In this document: in pieces, positions 19,812 to 33,000 of the stretch
Layout: each line of letters opens with the position of its first letter
Position numbering within the stretch: position 1 is the first letter of the stretch
Assembly (NCBI GenBank): GCA_917880885.1
Contig: OU862919.1
Coordinates: 11,550,001-11,614,000, forward strand
Length of the DNA: 64,000 nucleotides
Direction of reading: 5' to 3'
Source of the DNA: Limnephilus marmoratus
Lineage: Eukaryota; Arthropoda; Insecta; Trichoptera; Limnephilidae
Translations under genes and position numbers: made by a program
The notes under the pieces: model-generated
Database searches by the model: none
Told to the model about the DNA's origin: nothing
What the model saw: only the letters and a program-made list of their open reading frames with translations

Positions 19812-21595
19812 ATTCGTATGTTTTAACAATACATTTTTTGTGTACATTTTTTACGTGTTATACGGTGTAGTAAAGGAATAACAGGCTTTAACTGCGAAAA
19901 AGATTTTGTGCGGCCAAAAATGAAGTTTTCACATTCTATGTTTTGGGTTTTGGTATTCATAAAAAAAAAGAAAAATGGTTCTCGTAAATTAACATTACCT
20001 GCGTGGCAACTTTCCCTTATCCCTGTCCTCCCCTTACCCGTCCCAATCCAAATACTTATTTCTCAGCCTCTTTGAGTATAGTTATAATCACATTTATTTT
20101 ATTGTTGTGTTTTTGTATTATAATTTTTTTTAATTGCTGCTTCGTCCTGTTTTTTCTTTTCTTAAATATTCTAGTTTACATTCAGTTTCTTTTATGTTTC
20201 TAAATACCTGGCAGTGAATATTAATAATTGGTCTGTGTTTTGTCATCCTCTTATGTATATTATGTTTCTAAGACTGTTTATGTTCCTGAAATAAATAAAT
20301 ATACTGTACAATTTGGACTTCATTATTATTAGACCTCGGACTCTCGATGAGGATTTTGATGTATTGCCTAAAAAGTGCCCACCTTCCTCTGTAATATTTT
20401 TTAGCCTACCAAACGATTTGGGTTAGGCCGGGTTTAATGCTTTTATTGTTTTGTTTTCAGATAGGTGCCTGCCTACGCATCTTTTTGGATGTTGGTATGT
20501 GCAATGTTTTCGAAACTTGTTTCTCTTAAAATCGTAACTATAAAATGCTATGCAAGCGATAGGTACATTAAAATATCGCATGTACAATATTTTTTTTCAA
20601 AGCAACCGTTTTTTGATTATTGAACAAACATTTTGAATTGCTTCGTGGTATGAAGTACTTCATTACAAAAGATTTTTTCAATTTTTTTTTATGGTAATAT
20701 TATAGCCTAGAATAGGCATGTTGGTATCCAAAATAGTTTAATATTACATTTAGATAAATTGGTTTAACCGAAATTACCAATATTTGTTAACAAAATATTC
20801 AAGTCGCATGTTAACTATACTTAAAGGGTTATTTTAAATTTAATATTAATAAAAAAATAACTCCACTTGTTCTGGTCAATCGTTGCGTGTATATATTTCT
20901 TGTTTAATGTCTCGAAATTATTCCAATATGTACACGGTATCCGGAAATTCTTGATACAAACGGGAAACTAGTGAACGAACCCTTATCACACAGAAAACTT
21001 TTTTTTTTCATTTATTTTTTTTCATCTAAAATCTAAAGGGTAAAAAAATTCGGAGTCTGGTCCGAGCTTCGGCGCAACTTAAAAGACTTTAAACTGCTGA
21101 GGTGGTGATATTGACCCTCAAGCAATCTATTTATTTTCGAATTCGACATAAAAAATTCTAACTTCGGGCTCGATTTATGGGAAAACAAAACCTCAAATCA
21201 AATAAGTTATACAACAAATTCTAATCCAAATGTGATTTAGATTCCCTAGAATTCATATCATACCTTGTACTGCGTGTTTCCCGACACCGTGGGTAAAAGT
21301 TATTGCCCCTTTTACATGGGTACACGCTGTATTCTAACCTTTGGATAATCTACGTATGTGTAAACTTTTTTCTTTGTTTTGTACTTGTAAAGTTATGATT
21401 CTAACCTACAAAATCTATACGCATGCCACTTTGATAGCTTAACACGTAGGGATAGAAAATCCATTCAAATTAATCATAATAAAAACTTACACTCACTCTT
21501 TTGGTGACATCAAGATTGTGTGATTGAGGTACCTACATGTACCCCAATCCGCCTATATTGAAAGAGGTTAACTTATATATGTCCCTGATAAGTAC
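19812..21595. other. Unrecognised non-coding stretch
   Basis: A possible retroposon tail ends in AATAAATAAAT at about 20290-20300, following a C-rich section near 20020-20050. Otherwise nothing recognised. Confidence 0.4.
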
Positions 21596-21790
21596 AAATC
21601 AAATCAAATCAAAAAATATTTATTGTAAAATAAAAATTACAAAAGGTGTAGCTTATGGGTAGACCCCATTTCTTCTAGCTAACCACATTTATTTAATTAC
21701 AATGTTTATATAATATTATTTGTTTTATTATAATTACAATGTTTATACAGATAAAATAACAATATACCAATGAAAAAATAAGAAAATACA
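21596..21790 (-). repeat. LINE 3' tail fragment, minus strand (tentative)
   Basis: Plus-strand AAATCAAATCAAATC at 21596-21610 is the complement of a GATTT-repeat tail as found on some LINE clades. The adjoining TGTAGCTTATGGGTAGACCC block looks like a LINE 3' UTR from memory. No coding part and no defined right edge. Confidence 0.45.
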
Positions 21791-24700
21791 AATATATATA
21801 CTGTGATGAATGCGAACCTTCAACCTACGAGAAGCCTACAAGATTTTTTTTTTCCCTCTAAATATTATGTAGAGAAAATGGTACATTCGGCGACATCTGT
21901 CCGAGCAGTTGGGAGCTATTACAGAGATCTGCATAGAGACTGGAGCGAGGGAACCCCATATCATAGTTATATCGAGAACAAAGGAAGTTTAAATTCTACC
22001 AATAAGAGAGTGGACTTTGATCATTTTGGGCGGCCTTGAATTAATTCTCACAGGAACTTAGGTTGAATGAACTGTATTAAAAACAATACTGAGGACAAAG
22101 AGTTGAAAGATTATTGACTCCGGGTCGTGTTTACATAAGATGCGATCGGGAACTGGGGGTTTTGGGTACCTAAAGTATAAACGGAAACACAAAAAAATCT
22201 TAGACGGGAATGTTGAAAATAAATAAATGAAAAATCATCAATAAGGGCACGGAAAACGTAACATGAATGGTCCCAGGGGTCGATTTAATTAAAACCGATC
22301 TGGAATGATCACAAAAAACGGGTAGAATCTTGGAAAATTTCACAAACTGAAGATAATAACCTGGAAAAGTGGGAAAACCTATTGATATGGAAATGGAATG
22401 GTGAAACGAAGTTATTAGAGCCAAATATCTCAAAAGAAAACTAATTGGAACTACTTAAATTGACTTTAATAGGTACCGGTATAAGGATTACTCTGATCTG
22501 ACAACACTATTCACGATAAACAGGATATTGAAAATATGGCATGTCAAAGGCCACGGTACATTTTGGTCACTCTACAATTAAATCAAATCACAGGAAAAGA
22601 TGCTTAACGTAGCCTGACACTGGGAAATACGCGTGAACCGTCGAAGGAATCGCTAACCGTTTGACTAGAGAAAAAAGGTTGGTTATCACTTTGTTGATAT
22701 GACTTTATCCAAATAAATTTATAGAACATGATTTCAAGCAATTAAGGGCATCATTAACACGAAACGACCTAAACAAAATTATACAAGTTAAATACGAATA
22801 TTTACTCTAAAATAAAACCATTACTTTTTATAGTGTGGGCATTAATAATGAATTACGAGCAAGTACATGAAATTTTTAAATATAAATACCTGTCAATGAG
22901 AAAATTTATGTGATTTTTTACGAGAGAGAGACACTAAACTAATTTGGTTCTAAGACATGAGATAGGAGATTAACAGAGATTTGACAAAAGGTCATATACG
23001 GAGGAACCGAATTTGGTCCTTTTCCTATGAAAGTCTGGGCGATCAGGAGTCATTTTTCTATGAAAGGAGAGCTCTAAGAAATCTTTAAGACACCATGGTT
23101 TGATAAAAAAGGGGAATTCGTTGGGAGATTGGGGGAGAGTTCGGACGAAACAACGGGAAGTGCGGGATCGTGGTCGTGGTCGTGGAAGACTACTAGTAAA
23201 GTTGAAATGTCTACAAGTGTTTGCAAAAATAGTAAATTCAGTGTTTTATTTTCGTCTTAAAATTGAGAAATAAAAGTCCGATAAAGTGCTTTAAAATAAT
23301 ACTTCGTGAAAGTTCGGGTGTTTTATAATGAAAGTGTTTAAAGTCAGTAAATAAGAATTAAATGACATTCGGGGTTCTTTCTTACAACTTATATTTAGTG
23401 GTTTTATAACATTTAACAAAAATCCAGTGTCTTAAAATAAATCAAATTACCGGATAAAAGAAAATATAACACGCGATTTTAAAATTAACTATAGGTGATA
23501 TAATATTTAAAACTTTAACTTTACTTTAAATAACATGACATAGGTAAAATAAATAACAATAACGAATTGTTCGAGTCACGTTTAAACGACAGTGGTTCAA
23601 TAATAAGGCGGTTCAAAATTCTTTGTGAATTGAATAACGAAATTGTAATAAACAGTAGTGATAATAATTCGTACACTTGGAAAACGTGCGTATCTACGGT
23701 TATTAATTCTAAAGTGATATTAAAATATTGAGAATAAATAATAATTTACCTAATTCCGGACAATAAAATTAAACATCTGATTTGTTATTTGATGAATCAC
23801 CCCTCGAAGGCGAATGAAATAAAACAGTAGTTAATACGAGGTTGAGGAACTAAGCGAAATACCGAAGTGAATCTTAAATAGACAGACATTTGAAGAGTTT
23901 TTTTCATCATCAGAGTCTTTTCTCAAAAAAGACCGATAGGAATCCATGAGCTAGGAAACGAAAAAAAAGGGAAAACCTCGATCACAATGTCGAAGTTATG
24001 AAAGTCCCGACTGGAAAAAATTGTAATCGATCGAGGGCGGTAAGATAAAACCAATTATTAATTATTTTCAGAGACAAAGAAGAAAGGGACGAGCGTGCAT
24101 CACCAATAAATCAATCGGAGCTTTGGAGTTTTGTCACTAACACGCTGCTACTAATTAAAAGATTATGTTATTTTTCCACGCAGGATAGCAATGCCCACCA
24201 GCTCGAAAGCAAGTCAACCAGGAAATATCTATTCTAGAATTAGTCTACATATGTAGATATTCTCTTCAGTTAGGTAAATACGCTAGAGGCGCATAGAACG
24301 TAATAAATGACTATCGTGGAAGCTCTTTATTCTATATTTCGTGTGCGGGAGTATACATGCGTCTCAAAATTAGGTCAAACAAACAAATACCTACTTATAA
24401 ATTAGGTTATACAAGTACTTGTTTTAGTTAGGTAGGTCTATTGTTTACATAAGCGTGTATAAGGATAGGCGACATACGATATCAGTTTGATTCGTAACCG
24501 AAATACCTATATTTCTCAGAACTATGTAGGTCAAGCAAACTATACCTTAGTTCAAGCTAGGTCATCCAGATACCTCTTAGGTTAGCAAAGTACCTACTTA
24601 AACGACCAATGTTTGGGCAAAGCTAGGACAAGTAAAATATAAAAGAATTAGTTAACCAATGAATTGTGTTTCAAAAGGACAATGACCGTAGAAATAAACA

Positions 24701-26440
24701 ATCTCCAAAGTAGGTCAGTATACCGAAGGTCGTCTGTGTGAAGAGTAAACAAACAAACCATAAAAATGATGTACCTATTTAATATCGGTCTTTCGTTCAT
24801 CGGAGTTAATTAACTATTGGCACAGTTTAATTAGGTATTACAAGATGTGATAGGAGTGTGCCTCTTAATCATTCTAGGTAATTACATTGGCGTACTTGAA
24901 TAATAATAATAATAATAAGACGAGGGAAAATAATTAACGACAACACATAAATTAAATAAACAAATAACCATGAGAAATGAAATACGTAACGCTAAAATCA
25001 ATAGGAATAGCAAATTGATAGGTATAAGTAATACCTACCGAATCCTTTCACCGACGAGATTAGGGTATGTTATATGACCTTCGATTGTGTATCTAAAATT
25101 TCGATTAGAGTTCAATGACACGGTCACCTAAATTCCATCAACGAATAAACAAAACGAAAGCACAAAAGTCAAGGGGCAGGTTTATCAATCATAGCTTACG
25201 ACGGAAACTTCGCCCAATATGTGAAAGAAAAATCGACGTTAAATTCACTCAATTCTAAACAACTGATTATACTAGAGCGATCGCCAATAGGTAGCATTGA
25301 TTCCGCGCGCAAAATTTCGCAAAGTAAAGTACTGCGACTAGCTTCAAACTCAAAGAGAGCTCATCACAATTATTCAGGAGGTCATTGATTCAATGACAAC
25401 TTGACTTATCTCATTTTAAATCTTTCTTATAGCAAGTAGGTATCCAAGAACCCATAAATACTCATAATCCTAAAAACCTAATATACGAGGAGCTAGTGAC
25501 CTCATTTAAAAAACACTGGTGTTCAAATACTCATACAGTCCTGAATCCTAACTTTTCTCGAACGTAAGTTTCAAGGCTGCGGTATGTGTTTATGAGCTAT
25601 CCGGAAATGTAAGTGTCAACCTTTCCCGAACGGAGAGAGCTTTGATCTTGTGGCGGTATTGTCGAGGTGGGGCATACGGGGAAGAGGAAGGACGTGTGCG
25701 GACAATACGCAGACGCGGCATTAAAGCTACAGGTTATTCGCATACCGGAAGTTCTTGTCAAACCTGAAAGCAAACATAAGGCTCACGAGGTGCGTTTTAT
25801 GTCAGCTAGTCAGAGGTGGAGTGTAACGCTGGGTCGGTCACGTGGGAGGAAGGATCTGCCCGTCACAAGCTTACGCCACATTCAACGGATAGAGGCATGA
25901 TAAGGGAAGACATGAAATACCCCTTCTAGAATCAGTAGAGTTAAATTCAATCCGGAGGAGACGGAAGTCGGAGTGAAACAGAAAAACGGCATGAAGACTT
26001 GGTATTCCCCCTGCTGGCGTGAAGGGTCCCTTTCATAGCATGAGACGCTCGACGAAGAGAGTAAAACTCGGATTTAAGGATAAGCCTAGCAAACGTACTG
26101 GGAGAATCCGGGTTTGTAATTGTTGTTCATCGGTTTTCACTTGGTTAGCGGAGGAGCCGACTTTTCAGCAAACATATTATCCCCCTCCCCATATCCATCC
26201 ATTCCTGCTCTTTCAACAAATTTCGTGAATACTAACTATGAATACTAACTATGAAGACAAAACATTATGTTAGGAGAAGCTGCAGACAAGAACTCCAATT
26301 GAGAAAACTGGACCCTCGAGTACGATCATCGATCATCCTACACCGGTAAGATAAGGTTTGCTTTCTTGAAATGTTTAATTTATTAACTGTTGTTTTATGT
26401 TATCGACGTATCCGCGGTGATGGGAAGAATTAAATAAACA
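21791..26440. other. 4.6-kb unrecognised region
   Basis: The longest stretch without an assignment. The base composition is more even between 25560 and 26230 than in the surroundings, and an open frame of 77 codons (GTG start) lies at 25667-25900. The part 22080-25560 has many GGTA and TACC words. I see no LTR pair, no inverted repeat and no domain. It could be a decayed element interior or ordinary intergenic DNA. Confidence 0.4.
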
Positions 26441-26444
26441 CACT

Positions 26445-27180
26445 TGTCGGAGACGTTAACCTCAATATTGCAAATGATTATACGTCTTATGATAAAGATA
26501 ATTATCTTAATATGATGGCAGAATTAAATTATATATCGTGTATTAATTCATTTACAAGAATTATTCCAGGTCAACGACCTTCGTGCATAGATCATGTTTT
26601 CACAAATATTCAAGACATAAAAAACATAGTATCTGCAGTTATACATACGACAATCACAGATCATTTCGGGTGCATTTTTACGTACAATTACGAAAATAAA
26701 TGTTCACCATTACCAACACAAACTTCGGAGAATGAAAACGGCCGACGCAAAACGCTCAACATAAATGCCCTAGTACGTAATCTAGATAAAGAGAAATGGC
26801 ACGATATTTTTAATTGTAATGATACGAACGAATGCTTCGAACTATTTGAAAAAAAATTATCAATGCACGTAAGTACTGCACATTCTATTGATTCCAGAAA
26901 ACAATCATCAAAATTCAAACCAGTTAAACCATGGATAACTTTTGGATTAATTGTATCAATCAGACACAAAGAAGCAATATACAAACAATTAATCCGACAA
27001 CCTACAAACGAAACCTTAAAAAAATACTTAAAAGCATACAAAAACAAACTTACGTATTTAATAAAAAACACAAAAGAAAACTATTTTCGGCGAAAACTAG
27101 AAGCTACGGAGAACGATGCAAAAAAAGTCTGGCATGTTATAAATGAAATCATTGATAAGAAAAAACACAAAAAAAAATAA
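26445..27180 (+). pseudogene. LINE ORF2 amino-terminal part: endonuclease end and linker
   Basis: The open frame continues from just after the stop at 26442-26444; an ATG lies at 26512, but that is not a natural start. The stretch LVGDVNLNIA about 20 codons upstream of that ATG is the GDxN motif of apurinic-type LINE endonucleases. RPSCIDHVFTN (about 26578-26610) corresponds to the S-x-IDH-x-F motif, and TITDHFG (about 26650-26670) to the SDH-like catalytic histidine motif, here TDH. The rest is a lysine-rich linker leading into reverse transcriptase. It stops at 27178-27180 because of the A-run frameshift. The amino-terminal half of the nuclease is missing through 5' truncation, so this part cannot nick DNA. 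Confidence 0.85.
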
Positions 27181-28900
27181 AATACACAGTATTATACATA
27201 ACAATATCAAAATACGATGCGAAGAAAATCCATCAGCTGCCGCTAACATATTTAACAACTTTTTTGCAAATGTAGGCAAAAACCTTGCAAATCAAATACA
27301 AAAAATACCGTCTAATGACGAACAGAGCATTAACGTCAATATCTTAAATAAAATTGACATTTTTCCCCTTACTTCAGCCCAGGAAATCGAACAAATCATT
27401 ACAAGCATGAAGGGAAGATCAGCACCAGGTTTCGATGGAGTTACTGTCGAAACACTGAAAACTATCAAAAAACATATTTCAAAACCATTAACACATTTAA
27501 TCAACATTAGTCTTCAAAGCGGAATATTTCCAACGATATATAAACAAACCATCATCACTCCAATCCATAAATCTGGCGACCCAGAAGAAGTAACAAATTA
27601 TCGTCCAATATCACTGATTTCAAACATTGCCAAAATCTTTGAAAAAATCATCAAAAAAAGATTGACTGCATTTATTAACAAAAATAACATAATTCACGAC
27701 AACCAATATGGATTTATGAAAAATAGAAGTACTCAAGATGCGATTGCCAAATTATCGAACATTATTCAGAACACATTAGACAAATCTTTAAAATGCCTCG
27801 GAATCTTCATAGATCTTAAAAAAGCTTTCGATAGTATTTCTCATGATAAACTTATTAAAAAATTAAACTATGTTGGGATAAACGATAAAGCTCTAAAATG
27901 GATTAAAAGCTATTTATTTGAACGACAACAAGTAGTCAAGATAAACAACTCCCTAAGTCTACCACTAACAAGTAATTTCGGGATACCTCAAGGCACAGTC
28001 CTTGGCCCCCTACTATTTATAATTTATGTCAACGATATTTTTAAACTACCACTTAACGCAGACATAATATCATATGCCGATGACACAGCTATCATAGTGA
28101 ATGGGATCGACTGGAATAGAGTAAACGAACAAGCAAATAATAGCATGAACACCTTAAAACATTGGTTTGACACAAATCTTCTCTCATTGAATACTAACAA
28201 AACATACTACATACACTTCTCAATCAACAAACTAAAAACAATCCCCAACACTAAAATAATTATCCACAATAACAAATGTAATAAAATAACATGTATTCAA
28301 GGCTGTTCAACATTGAAATCAGTATCAGAAATTAAATATCTCGGAGTGATAATAGAGCAACATATGAAGTGGAAGAGCCATATCTGCGAATTGGTTAAGC
28401 GTATCAGAAAATGTATTTATATATTCATAAGATTAAGAAATACTTTAAAACTCAACAATCTAAAAAGAGTATACTATGCACTAATCCAGTCATCAATTCA
28501 ATATGGAATTATTGGATGGGGGGGGTCATACAACAATATTCTAACTCCGATCAAAGTGATCCAGAAGTTAATCATTAAAGTAATCCTAAAGAAACCCTCC
28601 ATTTATCCAACAGAAACGCTTTTCGCCGATTTCACGGTGCCCCGAGTAGAGAATATCTTCAAGAAAAATGCAATTATCCAAATTTACAAAGATAATATCA
28701 TCAAAAAATTTGAAACCCATCAATCAAAAAGATATCAAGACAACTTCAAAATACCAAAATTTAATACCAAACTAATGCAAAACAATTATATCTATTTAGG
28801 AATAAAGTTTTTCAACAACCTTCCGATTGAAATAAAAAAAACCAAAGACATCAATAAACTGAAAATCAAACTGAAGCTACACTTCATCAGGAATAATTAA
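27143..28900 (+). pseudogene. LINE ORF2 reverse transcriptase and C-terminal region
   Basis: 585 codons from the ATG at 27143, but the first dozen are an out-of-frame reading of the linker; the true continuation starts after the A run. Reverse-transcriptase motifs in order: SAPGFDGV (about residue 92), NYRPISLIS (about 152), FIDLKKAFDS (about 223), GIPQGTVLGPLLFIIYVNDI (about 283) and SYADD at 310-314 with both catalytic aspartates. The carboxy-terminal region has SSIQYGIIGWGG and FFNNLPIEI, as in Jockey/CR1-like proteins. It would copy LINE RNA at a nicked target in the nucleus. The reverse transcriptase looks chemically intact, unlike the one at 9523-10710, but lacks an endonuclease in frame. 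Confidence 0.9.
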
Positions 28901-29475
28901 CTTACTAATTACCTGTTTTTCTCTTTCTTTCTTTATATTATCAATCTATATTCATCTCTATTTTATTTAGACTTTTCGAATTTCTCTTAAGTGCACAATA
29001 TTTTAGTATGTAACCATTGTAACCATATCCCATGGATGTACACCTACACTTAGATAATCCAGAAGTTTCAATTTCCATTATATACTTACCATTGCATAAT
29101 GTTATTCTATTTCTGTAATAATTAGTGTAACTCGCTCATCAAGCACAAGAACCAGTTTCTTCTTTGGTGAGATTGCAATTTTAAATAATAATTTGTGTAC
29201 CGATATGTAATATATATAAAACCACTGTACTATATATCTATATTAAATAAATAAAAAAATAAAAAAATAAAAAAAAACACTAAATTCCTACGGAAATCAA
29301 ATATACACAAAGTTAAAGACGGGGTTAGTTTATCAAACTCGGTTAAAAGATACTAAAATAATAATAATTAAAAAATCGGAAAATTCTCACCCTTTCTCTA
29401 AAAGAATCTATGGGTTACCACACGTAATACATTATCTTCTCTACATATGTGTGCATATTAAGTATGCAAACAGAT

Positions 29476-29874
29476 TGTTGACGCAACTATGTATACCTAT
29501 CTATATACCTTGTTCCATTTATCTACCCATCCTTTGTTTACCACAATTACCTGTCCCTACTGACAATATTACCTACCGTTCAACAATAAAATCAATATGT
29601 CAGTCAGTCTGTTAAAATAAGCTGTGCAATGAACATCATTACTCTCTCAGTTTTATATAACATCGACCAGTTTATGGAAGCTTGTGCAGTGAGTGATTTA
29701 ATGCTCCCTCAGATCCATAATATTGAGCAGAACATCAACCATAAGGGGTAAGTCAGTTTCCTTCTCCATTCATCTGTTTACCCTTCCCCATAGTTGTGTC
29801 AAAGTATTCACAAACATAACATTTTTTTTAATATATTGATACAGTCCACTCCGTGTGTCGCCTTTGCGATACCA
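29476..29874 (+). repeat. BEL/Pao 5' LTR
   Basis: 399 bp, TGTTGACGCAACTATG...TTTGCGATACCA. Contains an ACAATAAAATC stretch about 120 bp in and a splice-donor-like GGTAAGT at 29747-29753, followed by a T-rich run and ATACAG near 29839-29844. A primer-binding candidate starting TGGTCCATTACGAGCC begins at 29880, five bases after the LTR. Confidence 0.95.
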
Positions 29875-30010
29875 TTATTTGGTCCATTACGAGCCTGGAT
29901 TAATCTAGAAAACATTAAATTCATTACATTCTATAATTATTGTCGCCGTATACATTGGCTGTTTTCTGTGTTAAATACATAATATTTCACTAAACAAGAA
30001 TTAATTTAAG

Positions 30011-33000
30011 ATGGCAGATAAGAAGATTGCCGTATTAAAAACTCGAAGGGATCGTTTTTTAGCTAGGATACAAATAACGCATTAATTAATACCTTTTATA
30101 AACACGGATGAAAAAAAAAGGGAAACGTTTTTAAGCCGGTATGAAAAGGTTTTGGAATGGCTCGGAGAGGTAGAGTCATTACATAATGAAATGGAAAATT
30201 TATTAATTGAATCGGACAAGGCAAGTGATTGTAAGGAGATAGCAACAATCTCTGAACAATTAGATGTAATGGTCTTTGAAATTTCATCTGCAAAAAGACA
30301 GCAAAATTCAAACATTAAATCAGAACCAATTTCTGCAAATAGTATTGGCAACTTAAAATTACCCGCGATTCAAATAACACCATTTGATTCCAATGTAAAA
30401 AATTGGCATACCTTCCATGCATTGTTCGAAAATCTAGTACATAATAATAATATGTATACAGATATAGAGAAATTTCATCATTTAATTTCGTTACTGAAGG
30501 GAACTGCATTGAATTTGGTTAAATCGTTACCATTAATTGCTGAGAATTACCCAATAGCTTGGAATATTCTGCTGCAAAAGTATGAAGATAGTAGATTATT
30601 ATTTACTTTTTATGTAGACGAAATGATGAATTTTAAACCATTACCTAATGAATCGATAAATGGATTAACACATATCTTAAACACTTTTCAAGAAAATTTA
30701 TCTGCTTTGAATGCAATGAAACATGAAAATATATTTAGTAAGTTTGTTGCCCACATAATCTTACGATGTTTGGATCAAGACACCAGACGACAATTCGAAA
30801 CGTCACTTACACGAACACAATTACCGGAGACATCTCAATTATTTGAATTTTTACACAATCAGATTAGAATTCTCGAAGCGTCTAACCCACTTACTGCAAA
30901 CATACCTAAACCAAAGACGGCGGTTGCGCGAAAATCTTTATTGGCGGCGAATTCTAGCTCTGAAATGTGCGCTATATGCAAGGAAGCTCACTTAATTTAT
31001 AAATGTGAAAAATTTCTTGAAATGTCTCCCCTTGAAAGGAAAAATCGCATAAAACATTTAAATCGATGTTTTAATTGTTTAAAGTTTCATCGATTTGGAG
31101 ATTGTCAATCACAATCTAGTTGTAAAATTTGTAACAAGCGGCACCATTCTATGTTGCATTTTGAAACACCCTCTACGGGTGAAAAGGTGACCACGTCATT
31201 GACTGCCGTCACAAGGTCAAACGAAAATGTGAGCAACGCACCAAATGTGCTCTTGGGTACAGCGATTGTTCACATGCAAAATAAATTTGGCGCCTACGTT
31301 CCTGTACGTATCATCGTAGATAATGGAAGTCAAGTCTCCATTATCACGCAGAGCTGTGCCAAGAGGCTAGGCTTATCTATAAGGAAATATAAGACTCCGT
31401 TAAATGGATTAGGACATACGGCTGTTAACTCATGCACAGGTATAACCTCATGTGTTATCAAACCTGTCAAACAGCGAGCACCTATGTTATCTGCGACACC
31501 CATAGTAATTCAGGAAATTACTTCATGGATGCCATCTGTCACACTGGATAAAGATGTTAAATCGCGATTTTTCAATTTATCGTTAGCAGATCCAAGTTTT
31601 GATCAGCCGGGTCAAATAGATTTTCTACTCGGCGCCGATTTATATCCCAACATTTTGGATGATCAATCACATATCGTTCGTGGAAACCCTAGTGCTTTAA
31701 ATACAGTCTTTGGATATATTATTCTTGGGAAGGTTGGATGTCAATCGATCGATTCATCGCCAACGTCACTTTTGACACTGTCCGACATGTCATTAAATGA
31801 TACAATGAAAAATTTCTGGGAAATTGAAGAGGCTCCCGTCGTTTCTGATTTAAACCCCGACAACACCAAGGCGGAAGAAATGTTTCAGAAGGAGCATTAC
31901 AGACAGACGGATGGGAGATATGTGGTTCCGATTCTGTTAAAATCGGACAGTCCTCCACCGCAAAATACTTACAACTTGGCCGAATCGCGAATGCGCAAGC
32001 TGGAAAACCGTTTTGATAGGGATGCGACGTTGGCGACTAGTTATAGGGATTTTCTTCATGAATATGAAAGTCTTAGTCACATGAAACGCGTAGCACCCAA
32101 CTCTGGGGCAAATTATCTTCCCCATCATGCGGTAATCAATGGAAAAGGTAAAATTCGCGTTGTCTTTGATGGGTCTGCGAAGGCCTCCAATATGTCATTA
32201 AATGACATGCTATATAGCGGTCCAAAACTACAAACAGAAATACCATACATGGTATTAAATTTTAGATTTCATAAATTTGTATTTACTGCTGACATTTGTA
32301 AAATGTACCGGCAAATTTTAATTATTCCCAATCATCGTAAATATCAGCACATCCTTTGGCGCGACTCCCCGAGTGAACCAATGAAAAATTACGAACTTCA
32401 AACCATAACCTACGGTTTAACGTCCTCCCCATTTTTGGCCATTTCGACTTTACGTCAATTGGCTAGGGATGAGAGGGAAAGCTATCCTGCCGCTTCAAGG
32501 GCGCTGTTAGAGAATTTTTATGTTGATGACTTGGCGACTGGGGCAGATTCCATTGAATCTGCTCGACACCTCAAGGAAGAAATTGTAGCCGTTTTAAAAT
32601 CGGCCAAACTGGAACTCAGCAAGTGGGCAAGCAATTGTTCAGAATTACTCGAGCATGATTCTGAATGTCAACAACAACAGTTGAATTTTAACAAAACTCA
32701 ATCGAATGTTAAAATATTAGGTGTTTTTTGGAATCCCGAAGAGGATTATTTTTCTTATCACATTTCGATACCCAATTCGGCATTATGTTCGAAGCGGAAT
32801 ATATTATCAACCCTTGCTCGGATATACGATCCGCTAGGGTGGTTGTCTCCTGTGATCTTCACTGCAAAACGGATTATCCAAGAACTTTGGAAATTGAACG
32901 TGGACTGGGACACTGAAGTACCACTCCACATCATGTCCACGTGGAACAACTTTGTGGAACAACTTCCATTGCTACAACAGTTACGAATTTCACGATATTA

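Larger units (their letters stand above)
26441..29276 (+). mobile_element. LINE (Jockey/CR1 type), 5'-truncated, one frameshift
   Basis: Homology starts inside the endonuclease domain near 26445 and runs through reverse transcriptase to a stop at 28898-28900, then a 375-bp 3' UTR and an (A/AAT)-rich tail ending at about 29276. The coding sequence is continuous except for one shift in a 9-base A run at 27169-27177. The low decay suggests a fairly recent insertion. No target duplication could be assigned. Confidence 0.9.

Noticed and set aside
25667..25900. 77-codon frame in the balanced-composition block
   Set aside because: Starts with GTG, no recognisable motif and no splice or homology evidence.
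27143..27180. Independent start of a second LINE protein at the ATG 27143
   Set aside because: The first codons are an out-of-frame reading of the linker; the continuity with the upstream frame is broken only by an A-run shift.
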